Shown here piece after piece: positions 1 through 6,306 of a stretch of DNA of 8,481 nt. The first letter of the stretch is position 1. Each line of letters opens with the position of its first letter. This DNA is from an uncultured Bacteroidota bacterium. GTDB lineage: Bacteria; Bacteroidota; Bacteroidia; Flavobacteriales; Flavobacteriaceae. Location of the stretch: positions 1-8,481 of the forward strand of contig CAIRNC010000355.1 in assembly GCA_903879875.1 (NCBI GenBank), in the 5' to 3' direction. Made by a program: the position numbers and the translations under genes. The notes beneath the pieces were generated by a model, which had not been told where the DNA came from, did no database searches, and was given only the letters and a program-made list of their open reading frames with translations.

Positions 1-19
1 ACTAACAAAAATAACAATT

Positions 20-163
20 ATGGCAAAAATTTACTCTAAAAAAACATTAGCTACTCCAAAAATGGAACCAAAAAAAGAAACCGTTTCTTTTTTATTAAAT
101 TATTCAAAAGCATTTAGCTATCTCAAAGTAGGCAAAATGAGAATTGAAAATTTAGCTAATTAA
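20..163 (+). CDS. small lysine-rich hypothetical protein, 47 aa
   Basis: A complete ATG-to-TAA frame encodes 47 residues, beginning MAKIYSKK and ending ENLAN. It is rich in lysine, has no cysteine, and shows no signal peptide or membrane segment. The middle part (about residues 14-37, containing PKKETVSFLLNYSKAFSYLK) looks like one amphipathic helix after a basic N-terminus. The start follows an A-rich leader without a Shine-Dalgarno site, which is normal for Bacteroidota. The frame ends just before a strong hairpin terminator, as a real gene would. From memory, flavobacteria carry small proteins of this PKKET-FLL-YSKA pattern, but this was not checked and the function is unknown. It converges on nth. 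A random open frame of this length is possible, but the terminator and protein-like composition argue against that. Confidence 0.6.
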   Translation: MAKIYSKKTLATPKMEPKKETVSFLLNYSKAFSYLKVGKMRIENLAN

Positions 164-165
164 TC

Positions 166-198
166 AAAATCCCGTTATAATCTAACGGGATTTTTTTT
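166..198. terminator. bidirectional hairpin terminator between the small ORF and nth
   Basis: The perfect 12-bp stem pairs 166-177 with 183-194 around a 5-base loop, and a run of eight T (191-198) closes it on the plus strand. It starts 3 bases after the stop of the upstream small ORF. On the minus strand the same stem ends in four U and can terminate nth, whose stop codon (175-177) and last leucine codon lie inside the stem-loop. Confidence 0.85.
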
Positions 199-840
199 GT
201 AATATTCTTTCAAAACAATTGATCTTCCAATCGTTTTTGTGATAATGTCATCTTCTAATTTCCAACCTCGAGCAGGAGAATATTCGCGCCCGTACCAAAT
301 CATTTGAAGATGTAAATCATTCCAAACCGATTCAGGAAAAAGGCGTTTAGCATCCTTTTCTGTTTGTTGAACACTTTTCCCATTGGATAAATTCCATCGG
401 TACATCAATCGATGAATATGTGTGTCAACTGGAAATGCGGCAACTCCGAATGCCTGAGACATGACTACACTTGCCGTTTTATGGCCAACCGCTGGAAATG
501 ACTCTAAAGCTTCAAAACTCTGAGGTACCACACCTTCATATTTTTCGATTAATATTTTCGAAAGTCCATAAATTCCTTTGGATTTCATTGGTGATAAACC
601 ACACGGTCGAATGATGGCCGCAATTTCATCAACGGACATTTTAACCATGTCATAAGGATTATCAGCTTTTGCAAAAAGAATAGGTGTAATTTGATTTACT
701 CGAACATCTGTACATTGCGCTGATAGTAATACCGCAATTAACAAAGTATAAGCATCTTTGTGATGCAATGGAATAGGAATAGTTGGATATTTTTCTTTTA
801 ACGTATTTATAACAAATGTAGCACGTTCTTGTTTGGTCAT
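175..840 (-). CDS. nth: endonuclease III-family DNA glycosylase, lacking the Fe-S cluster cysteines
   Basis: This is a base-excision repair glycosylase/AP lyase of the HhH-GPD superfamily, expected to remove oxidised pyrimidines and cleave at abasic sites. The 221-residue length is close to E. coli Nth (211). The helix-hairpin-helix stretch LESFPAVGHKTASVVM (112-127) carries the catalytic lysine at 121, and FPVDTHIHR carries the catalytic aspartate at 139. The DNA-contact segment LLSAQCTD (38-45) is also present. The C-terminal C-X6-C-X2-C-X5-C motif of classical Nth is absent: the only cysteines are 43 and 80, and the region reads GREYSPARGWKLEDD instead. I recall this cluster-less form from other flavobacteria, so it is probably a lineage variant and not a defect. 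It is divergent from bcp across 66 bases and ends inside a terminator stem. The family call is firm; substrate range is inferred. Confidence 0.93.
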   Translation of the reverse strand: MTKQERATFVINTLKEKYPTIPIPLHHKDAYTLLIAVLLSAQCTDVRVNQITPILFAKADNPYDMVKMSVDEIAAIIRPCGLSPMKSKGIYGLSKILIEKYEGVVPQSFEALESFPAVGHKTASVVMSQAFGVAAFPVDTHIHRLMYRWNLSNGKSVQQTEKDAKRLFPESVWNDLHLQMIWYGREYSPARGWKLEDDIITKTIGRSIVLKEYYKKNPVRL

Positions 841-855
841 TTTAGTTTAAATTTG
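829..855 (+). promoter_or_regulatory. candidate promoter for bcp
   Basis: TAAATTTG at 848-855 matches the Bacteroidota -7 consensus TAnnTTTG. A TTG at 829-831, inside the first codons of nth, could be the -33 element, although the 16-base spacing is one short of the usual range. Transcription would start near 862 and leave a leader of about 45 bases. It is a short motif in AT-rich DNA, so confidence is limited. No equally good match was found for nth on the other strand. Confidence 0.4.
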
Positions 856-906
856 GTACAATTTAAAAAGAAAACCAATACACTCCTAAACTTTAAAAAT
901 TAAATT

Positions 907-1359
907 ATGACAACATTAATAAAAGGCGATAAAGCTCCTAATTTTTCGGCTATTGATCAAGAGGGTAAAACACACCAATTGGCTGATTTCAAAGGGAAAA
1001 AATTAGTAGTTTTCTTTTATCCAAAAGCCAGTACGCCTGGTTGCACAGCTGAAGCCTGTGATTTAAGAGATAATTTTGAACAATTTCAAGCTAAGAATTA
1101 TGCTATTTTAGGTGTTAGTGCCGATTCTCAAAAAGCCCAATTAAAATTCAAAGAGAAATACGATTTACCGTTTCCTTTATTAGCCGACGAAGACAAAGCG
1201 GTTATTCAAGCATTTGGAGTTTGGGGACCTAAAAAATTTATGGGCAAAACTTATGATGGTATTCACAGAACTACTTTTATTATTGATGAAAATGGAATAA
1301 TTGAAGAGGTGATTTCGGAGGTTAAAACAAAAACGCATGCCAGTCAAATTTTGAAGTAA
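907..1359 (+). CDS. bcp: thioredoxin-dependent peroxiredoxin, BCP/PrxQ type
   Basis: This cytoplasmic thiol peroxidase reduces hydrogen peroxide and organic hydroperoxides and is recycled by thioredoxin. The 150-residue length is typical of the family. The thioredoxin-like fold shows FFYPKASTPGCTAEACDLRD (36-55), with the peroxidatic cysteine at 46 and the resolving cysteine at 51. The five-residue spacing between them marks the atypical 2-Cys PrxQ/BCP class. Further family signatures are GVSADSQKAQLKFKEKYDLPFPLLAD in the middle and GIHRTTFIIDENG towards the C-terminus. There is no signal peptide. The ATG at 907 gives the standard N-terminus (KGDKAPNFSAIDQEGK). It is transcribed away from nth and appears monocistronic, ending at the strong hairpin at 1521-1566. 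Pairing with nth fits an oxidative-damage theme, but that link is only inferred from adjacency. Confidence 0.96.
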   Translation: MTTLIKGDKAPNFSAIDQEGKTHQLADFKGKKLVVFFYPKASTPGCTAEACDLRDNFEQFQAKNYAILGVSADSQKAQLKFKEKYDLPFPLLADEDKAVIQAFGVWGPKKFMGKTYDGIHRTTFIIDENGIIEEVISEVKTKTHASQILK

Positions 1360-1373
1360 ATAAATGAATGTCC

Positions 1374-1497
1374 GTTACTAATACCTATAGAAAAACATGC
1401 CACAGATTTCACTGACTTGCACAGATTTTTTTAAAACTTTTAATTTTAAAATGGAGTAAAAAAAAATATTTGAAGTCTAAAAATTAGGCATTAGTAC
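1374..1497. repeat. imperfect inverted repeats bounding a 124-base noncoding segment
   Basis: GTTACTAATACCT (1374-1386) and AGGCATTAGTAC (1486-1497) are near reverse complements, differing by one substitution and one missing base. They enclose about 100 bases that carry the CACAGATT repeat patch and AT-rich filler. No open frame of note lies inside. The segment could be the remains of a small non-autonomous element or a long-range RNA stem, or it could be chance. No target-site duplication was obvious. Confidence 0.35.
1400..1430. repeat. three imperfect CACAGATT-type repeats
   Basis: Three successive units start at 1401 (CACAGATTT), 1410 (CACTGACTTG) and 1420 (CACAGATTTTT), giving a 9-10 base period. 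The outer two are nearly identical and the middle one differs at a few bases. The unit resembles CCACAGATT-containing intergenic repeats that I recall from many Bacteroidota genomes; dispersal in this genome cannot be judged from one window. It lies in the gap after bcp and does not overlap a gene. Confidence 0.5.
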
Positions 1498-1520
1498 AAG
1501 TTAAGAATAGTTATATAAAT

Positions 1521-1566
1521 AAAAAAAATCCAAATCTCAAAATAAATGGGATTTGGATTTTTTTTT
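1521..1566. terminator. long bidirectional terminator between bcp and ctlX
   Basis: A 19-bp stem pairs 1521-1539 with 1547-1565, with one G-T wobble and a 7-base loop. The plus strand ends in nine T (1558-1566) and the minus strand in eight T (complement of 1521-1528). It sits 11 bases beyond the stop of the minus-strand gene ctlX and about 160 bases after bcp. It therefore serves both convergent units. Confidence 0.9.
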
Positions 1567-1577
1567 AAGAATTATAC

Positions 1578-2513
1578 TTATTCTTTTGGCAAAAATACTT
1601 CCGCCATCATGCAACGCGCACTACCTCCTCCACAGGCTTCAATAGTATCTAAACTTGAATGAATTATGGTGATTTGCTCTTCTAATTGGGAAATTTGTTT
1701 TTTGGTTAAAGCATGATAAGCAGATGAGCTCATTACTAAATATCGTCTATCGTCTGCGCCTTTAACTTCTAACATATTCCCTGCAAAATTATTTATTTGG
1801 GCTTCTGTTAATAGAATTATTTCTTTTCCGTCGGCTTTTAGATTGTCTAAAACCATTTTGCGCTCTTTTTTGTCGTCGATACAATCGGCACAAATTACGG
1901 CAAATGTATCGCCAATACACATCATCACATTGGTGTGATAAATTAATTTTCGTTCGTTATTTACCGTTTGAAATGCTTCAAAAATAATAGGGGCAAAGTC
2001 AAAATCTTCACAAAATTCAATAAACAATTCCTCGTCAGCTCTAGGAGACAAAGCACAATAGGCTTTTCCGTTTTCTCTGTCTAGCAATAAACTTCCGGTG
2101 CCTTCGAGATAGAAACCATCTTCCTCGGCCGAAGTATAATCCATGATTTCATTGACCACAAATCCTTTATCTTCCAGAATATCCAATAGATCTTCACGAC
2201 GTTCTAATCGTCTGTTTTCGGCAAACATTGGATACAAAACAACATCACCGTTTTCATGAAACGAAATCCAATTGTTTGGAAAAATACTATCTGGAGTATC
2301 AGGTGAAACGGTATCATCCACCACAGTTACATCAACACCTATAAGACGTAGTTTGTTTACAAAAGTATCAAATTCAGCTTGGGCTTTAGCATTTACGTTT
2401 TCAGGTGTTAGCCCATCAATTACTTTTTGATAATAGTTGTTTACCGCTGTTTGTTCGTTCATTCGAAACGCCACTGGGCGAATCATCACAATGGAATTGG
2501 TTGTTTGGTTCAT
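1578..2513 (-). CDS. ctlX: CtlX-type citrulline hydrolase (amidinotransferase / guanidine-modifying enzyme fold)
   Basis: The 311-residue protein belongs to the pentein superfamily that includes arginine deiminase and DDAH, in the subgroup usually called citrulline utilization hydrolase CtlX. The expected reaction is citrulline to ornithine, carbon dioxide and ammonia, without ATP. Visible active-site landmarks, in order, are PDSIFPNNW (74-82, with Asp75), the acidic segment YLEGTGSLLLD (135-145, Glu137), the histidine in YHTNVMMC (His193), NNFAGNMLEV (241-250), and the C-terminal GGGSARCMMAE with the likely nucleophile Cys301. There is no signal peptide, so it should be cytoplasmic. It is the last gene of a minus-strand cluster whose first gene encodes a related hydrolase, and no consensus promoter is seen directly upstream, so co-transcription is likely. 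The superfamily is certain. Substrate assignment rests on recall of the subgroup and on context. Confidence 0.85.
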   Translation of the reverse strand: MNQTTNSIVMIRPVAFRMNEQTAVNNYYQKVIDGLTPENVNAKAQAEFDTFVNKLRLIGVDVTVVDDTVSPDTPDSIFPNNWISFHENGDVVLYPMFAENRRLERREDLLDILEDKGFVVNEIMDYTSAEEDGFYLEGTGSLLLDRENGKAYCALSPRADEELFIEFCEDFDFAPIIFEAFQTVNNERKLIYHTNVMMCIGDTFAVICADCIDDKKERKMVLDNLKADGKEIILLTEAQINNFAGNMLEVKGADDRRYLVMSSSAYHALTKKQISQLEEQITIIHSSLDTIEACGGGSARCMMAEVFLPKE

Positions 2514-2531
2514 TTATTTAATTTGTTATTA

Positions 2532-2559
2532 TTAGTTCTCGGTTGTCCGTTTTCGGTTA
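2532..2559 (-). repeat. heptamer repeat array downstream of the four-helix-bundle gene
   Basis: Read on the minus strand there are four consecutive 7-base units: TAACCGA (2553-2559), AAACGGA (2546-2552), CAACCGA (2539-2545) and GAACTAA (2532-2538). The loose consensus is nAACYGA. The array fills the short gap between the four-helix-bundle gene and ctlX. It reads outward from the former, in mirror orientation to the array on its other side. Confidence 0.6.
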
Positions 2560-2569
2560 TTCTTGTTGT

Positions 2570-2938
2570 TTAAGTTTTCCAATTACTTTCAACGTATTTT
2601 ATAAAGTTAAAAATTTTAGCTCCTAAATTATCATAATCAATTATTAGTTGTTCAATATTTGGAATTAAACCTTGATACAAGTGGTTAATTTTGATTAAAT
2701 GTCCTTTGGTCTCTAAACAACTTGAATGAGAAAAAACTAAAAAACGTATAAATTCGGCTTTGTATCTGTTTCTTCCATAACCTTCTACAATATTAGAATT
2801 TACTGAATCGGCGGATCTGCGTATTTGACTTCCTAATTCGTATAATTCAAATTTTGGCAACAACAATGATGCTGGATGAATTTCATAAAATAATGACAAG
2901 CTAATTTTATAGATATCCAAATCTTGATAGTTACTCAT
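2570..2938 (-). CDS. four-helix-bundle protein, 23S rRNA intervening-sequence protein family
   Basis: The 122-residue length is usual for this family (S23/IVP; related by fold to Avd of diversity-generating retroelements). The diagnostic block is LGSQIRRSADSVNSNIVEGYGR (35-56), which corresponds to the family pattern of an Arg-rich helix followed by a S-NI-EGYGR turn. It is followed by the FIRFLVFSHSSCLETKGHL helix (63-81) and a C-terminal helix. The protein starts with the common YQDLDIYK opening. No membrane segment or catalytic motif is seen. Members were first noticed inside 23S rRNA genes but are also scattered as stand-alone genes in Bacteroidota; their function is unknown, with nucleic-acid binding suspected. 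Here it sits between two arginine/citrulline hydrolase genes, 54 bases after one and 56 before the next, with heptamer repeats on both sides. This suggests a mobile or inserted cassette. No rRNA or reverse transcriptase is present in the window. Confidence 0.9.
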   Translation of the reverse strand: MSNYQDLDIYKISLSLFYEIHPASLLLPKFELYELGSQIRRSADSVNSNIVEGYGRNRYKAEFIRFLVFSHSSCLETKGHLIKINHLYQGLIPNIEQLIIDYDNLGAKIFNFIKYVESNWKT

Positions 2939-2960
2939 TTTTAAAACTATTTATATACTT

Positions 2961-2995
2961 TAACTGTAAACTGATAACCGATAACTCTAAACTTA
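2961..2995 (+). repeat. heptamer repeat array upstream of the four-helix-bundle gene
   Basis: Five consecutive 7-base units are visible: TAACTGT (2961-2967), AAACTGA (2968-2974), TAACCGA (2975-2981), TAACTCT (2982-2988) and AAACTTA (2989-2995). The consensus, roughly nAACYGA, is the same as in the array at 2532-2559, but on the opposite strand, so the two arrays are inverted about the gene. The last unit contains the stop codon of the neighbouring deiminase-like gene. Confidence 0.6.
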
Positions 2996-3907
2996 CTCCC
3001 TTATCAAAGGCAATGTAGAGCAACGAAGTAATCCTTCTTGTTTGGCAATTTCGGCATAAGGAATTTCTTCAACCGTAAAACCTTGTTGTCGCAACCAATC
3101 GTTTAATCTGGTGAATTTTTGTTCAGAAACTACCACCTCAGGTGTTATCGAAAATACGTTGGAGTTCATATCATACATTTCGTCACGGGTAATATGAAAC
3201 AAATTGTCTTTGCCAAATAGCTTTACGAGATACATATAATCGGCTTCTTCTCTAAAACCACTTTTATAAATAATCCCTTTGTTGGTTCCAACGGGTTGAA
3301 AACAACAATCCAAATGCAAGGCGTTGTCGCGCGCTTCTATCTTCGATTTGACCAAGTCAAACTCCTTAACAATTTTATTTGGAAATAAGTTTTTGATAAA
3401 ATTAACCCCAGCCATATTGGTTCTAGCGGTAATATAGTCTTTGTAATCGCTACCTTTATAGGTACCAATAAAAATATAATCGTTCCACAGCATCACATCG
3501 CCACCTTCAATATGCACCTCATCGGGTGGACGAACCACTTTTGTTGGGTCAATTTGGTCGATAACATATTGAATTGCATCTAACTCACGCTCCCTATCGG
3601 GCAAAATATTGGCTTTTATAAAAATATCGTCAATAACAAAACCTATATCTCTAGTAAAAATTTGATTGTAGTTTTCAATCATTTCAGGCCGAAAAACTTT
3701 CACCTCATATTTTTTAAAAACTGCATTAAAAGCCTCCATTTCTTTGACCATATCGGCTTCTATTGGATAGGTTCCTGCCAAAATATGTTCCAATGATTTT
3801 GGGTCATATGCTTCACTAACTGTTGGCGTTGGACCGTTATTTATAGCCGAACCTAGCACTACGGCCTTCAATCTGGATGTTTCGTTTTTTACGTTTACTA
3901 CTAACAT
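2993..3907 (-). CDS. arginine deiminase / dimethylarginine dimethylaminohydrolase-like hydrolase
   Basis: A pentein-fold guanidine-modifying enzyme of the amidinotransferase/DDAH-like group, 304 residues from the preferred start. Landmarks are TRDIGFVIDD (85-94; Arg86, Asp87), HIEGGDVMLW (132-141; Glu134, Asp137), ALHLDCCF (196-203; His198, Asp200) and the C-terminal LLRCSTLPL with the likely nucleophile Cys296. No signal peptide is present. The probable chemistry is hydrolysis of arginine or a methylated arginine to citrulline; sequence alone does not settle which. It is the first gene of a cluster that ends with ctlX, which would consume the citrulline. The frame extends 24 bases further to a TTG at 3931, but that TTG is part of the TATCTTTG promoter element. 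The ATG at 3907 (MLVVNVKNETSRLKAVVLGS) is therefore the better start. Confidence 0.88.
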   Translation of the reverse strand: MLVVNVKNETSRLKAVVLGSAINNGPTPTVSEAYDPKSLEHILAGTYPIEADMVKEMEAFNAVFKKYEVKVFRPEMIENYNQIFTRDIGFVIDDIFIKANILPDRERELDAIQYVIDQIDPTKVVRPPDEVHIEGGDVMLWNDYIFIGTYKGSDYKDYITARTNMAGVNFIKNLFPNKIVKEFDLVKSKIEARDNALHLDCCFQPVGTNKGIIYKSGFREEADYMYLVKLFGKDNLFHITRDEMYDMNSNVFSITPEVVVSEQKFTRLNDWLRQQGFTVEEIPYAEIAKQEGLLRCSTLPLIRE

Positions 3908-3928
3908 AGTTTTACAATGGGTTTGGGA

Positions 3929-3936
3929 CAAAGATA
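3929..3936 (-). promoter_or_regulatory. -7 promoter element for the deiminase-ctlX cluster
   Basis: The minus strand reads TATCTTTG, an exact match to TAnnTTTG, ending 21 bases before the ATG at 3907. No clear TTG -33 element is seen at the usual distance. Transcription would begin about 15 bases before the ATG. No comparable element precedes the two downstream genes, which supports a single transcript. Confidence 0.6.
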
Positions 3937-4097
3937 AAAAAAGCCCTTGAATATTACGAATGAATCAAATTAATCCTTTTAAAATACGAAATTGTTTAAT
4001 AATAATGATTTTGGAGGGTACGATAGGTAGTAATTACACTTTTTAATCTCATCAATATGGAAAAGAAAAACTCTTTTTATTCTTAAAACACCTCTTT

Positions 4098-6185
4098 TTA
4101 TTTGTTTAAATAATACAGTATAAAGTCATAGAAATTGGCTTTTTCTTCAAAGTAACTATTGTAGCTGGATACTTTTCCATTATGTCCAGAATCATCTAAT
4201 GTTTGAAGAAAAATCGGATTTTTTTGAGCTTGTCTATTTTGTAAACGTGCTGCAAACTTATAGGAGTGCATAGGTACTGCTCTATCATCATTTTCAGAAG
4301 TAATAATTAAAGTAGTTGGGTAATTTATATTTTCTTTAATATTATGATATGGGGAATAGGTCAGAATGTAATCAAAATCTGTTTTCTCAGATGGATTACC
4401 ATATTCGTCAAAATGATATTTCCCAACGGTATATTTATCAAAATTAATCATATCAAAAACACCCACTTTTGGAACTGCCACTTTAAATAATTCTGGTCTT
4501 TGCGTCATTGCAACACCAACAACCAAACCACCATTTGAAGCACCCGTTATAGCAAGTCTATTAGAAGAGGTATATTTTTCTTTAATTAGATATTCAGCAG
4601 CATCAATAAAATCATTAAATGAATTCATCTTTTTTAAACCCATTCCCTTTTTATGCCAATTTAAACCTTTTTCGCCACCACCACGTATTTCAGCAAAGGC
4701 GTACACACCTCCTTTTTCTAGGAAATACAGCAATGATGAATCGTAATTTTGTTCAGAAACAACACCAAATCCACCATAAGCTTCCAATAAAGTTGGATTA
4801 TCGCCATTTAAAACAGTTCCTTTTTTATAAATTATGGTTATTGGAACATCAATACCATCACGACTTTTAAAAGATATATTTTTAGTAATAAAATGGTCTA
4901 ATGGGAATAATGTAATTTTAGGGACTAAATAATCGTTATAATAATGATTTACATTACCCGTTTCTATATTTAATTTAAAATTTTGAGGAGAAATAGTTTT
5001 AGAAAATACACTTATATACAAGCATTTTGTTATCGGGTCAAAGAATTTAAAATCAAAATCAGTATTTTCGGTACAATCTATTTTTCTAATAAATTCACCA
5101 TTTTCTTTATAAGCTATGACATAATTTTTGCCTACTGTTTTGTATTTACAAAAGATATAACCCTCTGAAAAGTAAGAATCAACAAGTAAGTTATTATATA
5201 GCTGAGGAATTAATACACTTTCATCAGCTCTGTTAGAAATAGAAAAGGTTCTAATTTCTCCCCAATCATAATCTTTACCCGAAAAGTAAATTTTATTATT
5301 ACTGTAATATAATAATGTAAATTTAGAATCATCCGAATCAATAAATTTTTCAAGTTTATACTCTTCATCTTTCAATGATGCGTAATAGTAATTTTTTGCT
5401 TCGGTTTTGTTATCTTGTTCGATTATGAAAAGGCGGTCTTTTTTGGTAAAATAGGTGAAGCTATTTCTCGTTTTTGTAGCGTCAAAAACCAATTTATCTT
5501 CATCCTGATTGGTTCCTAATTTGTGATAATATAACTGGTAAGTAGAGTCTTTAGCAAATGTATTTTGATTGGCATTTCGTTTGTAAAAAATACCAGAATC
5601 ATAATTCCATACAATTTTAGAAAACTTTACATTTGAAATTTTGTCTTCAAGATTTTTGATATAATCAATAGCAACAAATCGGATTTCATTTCTATCACTA
5701 CCGTCTAAACTTACTTTACAAGCTATATATTTTGAGTTTTTAGATGGACTATAATCTGTCAAAACGGTATTTGTACTTTTATATATTTTAAAAGGATTAA
5801 AAAGTTCTATTGAATTGGCATTTAGGTCTTTTCTATAAAATAAAGCACTTGGCTCGTCTTTATCTTTTATATACATTGAGTAGTAATAGGCTTCTTTCTT
5901 TGTTGGAAGACCGCTGGAAGAGTAATGATTATATTCTTTTATTTTATTTATCGCATCATACTTTTTTTTTATTTCTACAAATTGCAAATTAATGACTTCA
6001 TCTTGAGTATTAGTCCAATTTTTTGTTTCATCTGATTTCATATCCTCTAGCCAGGTATAATCATCTTGAAAGGAAACTCCAAACTTTGTAATTGTCTTTG
6101 GGATTGATTTTGTAACTGGAAATGTTTGACTAAAAAGGAACGAATGCGATACAAACAAGAAAATAAAAAAGAAACAATTTTTCAT
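4098..6185 (-). CDS. secreted prolyl oligopeptidase family serine peptidase (S9A)
   Basis: The 695-residue protein has a hydrophobic signal peptide (about 1-19, ending LFSQ), so it is probably periplasmic or exported. It then shows the N-terminal prolyl oligopeptidase signature DDYTWLEDM (41-49), a seven-bladed beta-propeller region (roughly 70-420), and a C-terminal alpha/beta-hydrolase domain (about 425-695). The catalytic triad is Ser550 in TGASNGG, Asp633 in ENDDRAVP and His668 in DDSGHNG. Tyr470 in EAYGGFG matches the oxyanion tyrosine, and Arg635 the substrate-binding arginine of the porcine enzyme. It should cleave short peptides after proline. No cysteine follows the signal region in a lipobox, so a lipoprotein is unlikely. 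It has its own promoter and seems monocistronic. The DNA is AT-richer than neighbouring clpB. The protein is full length with no missing key residue. Confidence 0.94.
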   Translation of the reverse strand: MKNCFFFIFLFVSHSFLFSQTFPVTKSIPKTITKFGVSFQDDYTWLEDMKSDETKNWTNTQDEVINLQFVEIKKKYDAINKIKEYNHYSSSGLPTKKEAYYYSMYIKDKDEPSALFYRKDLNANSIELFNPFKIYKSTNTVLTDYSPSKNSKYIACKVSLDGSDRNEIRFVAIDYIKNLEDKISNVKFSKIVWNYDSGIFYKRNANQNTFAKDSTYQLYYHKLGTNQDEDKLVFDATKTRNSFTYFTKKDRLFIIEQDNKTEAKNYYYASLKDEEYKLEKFIDSDDSKFTLLYYSNNKIYFSGKDYDWGEIRTFSISNRADESVLIPQLYNNLLVDSYFSEGYIFCKYKTVGKNYVIAYKENGEFIRKIDCTENTDFDFKFFDPITKCLYISVFSKTISPQNFKLNIETGNVNHYYNDYLVPKITLFPLDHFITKNISFKSRDGIDVPITIIYKKGTVLNGDNPTLLEAYGGFGVVSEQNYDSSLLYFLEKGGVYAFAEIRGGGEKGLNWHKKGMGLKKMNSFNDFIDAAEYLIKEKYTSSNRLAITGASNGGLVVGVAMTQRPELFKVAVPKVGVFDMINFDKYTVGKYHFDEYGNPSEKTDFDYILTYSPYHNIKENINYPTTLIITSENDDRAVPMHSYKFAARLQNRQAQKNPIFLQTLDDSGHNGKVSSYNSYFEEKANFYDFILYYLNK

Positions 6186-6210
6186 AAAAGTTTAAAAGAT
6201 TAAGTAATCC

Positions 6211-6218
6211 CAAATATA
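6211..6218 (-). promoter_or_regulatory. -7 promoter element for the S9 peptidase gene
   Basis: The minus strand reads TATATTTG, an exact TAnnTTTG match 25 bases before the ATG. The implied leader is about 20 bases. A convincing -33 TTG is not visible upstream. Confidence 0.55.
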
Positions 6219-6306
6219 CTACTTTTTAGCGATAGGGCATGAACAGTATTAATAATTGTAGTATTTGAGAAGTTTTATATCGAAAATCTAACAGTTATGT
6301 GACATT

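Noticed and set aside
2570..2938. Presence of the IVP-family gene taken as a hint of a nearby 23S rRNA gene
   Set aside because: No rRNA-like sequence occurs on either side; both neighbours are intact protein genes.
2532..2995. Heptamer arrays considered as a CRISPR or as a diversity-generating retroelement template region
   Set aside because: The units are 7 bases without spacers, and there is no reverse transcriptase, variable-repeat pair or Cas gene in the window.
4060..4102. Possible terminator for the S9 peptidase: AAAAGA/TCTTTT hairpin near 4064-4080, and an 11-base direct repeat (4071-4081, 4092-4102)
   Set aside because: The stem is only 6 A/T-rich pairs and is not followed by a T run on the minus strand; the repeat is low-complexity pyrimidine sequence.
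4619..5992. Several plus-strand open frames of 60-83 codons inside the S9 peptidase gene
   Set aside because: They lie antisense to a complete, motif-rich gene, have skewed compositions (rich in F, Y, H, L), and have no recognisable domains or terminators.
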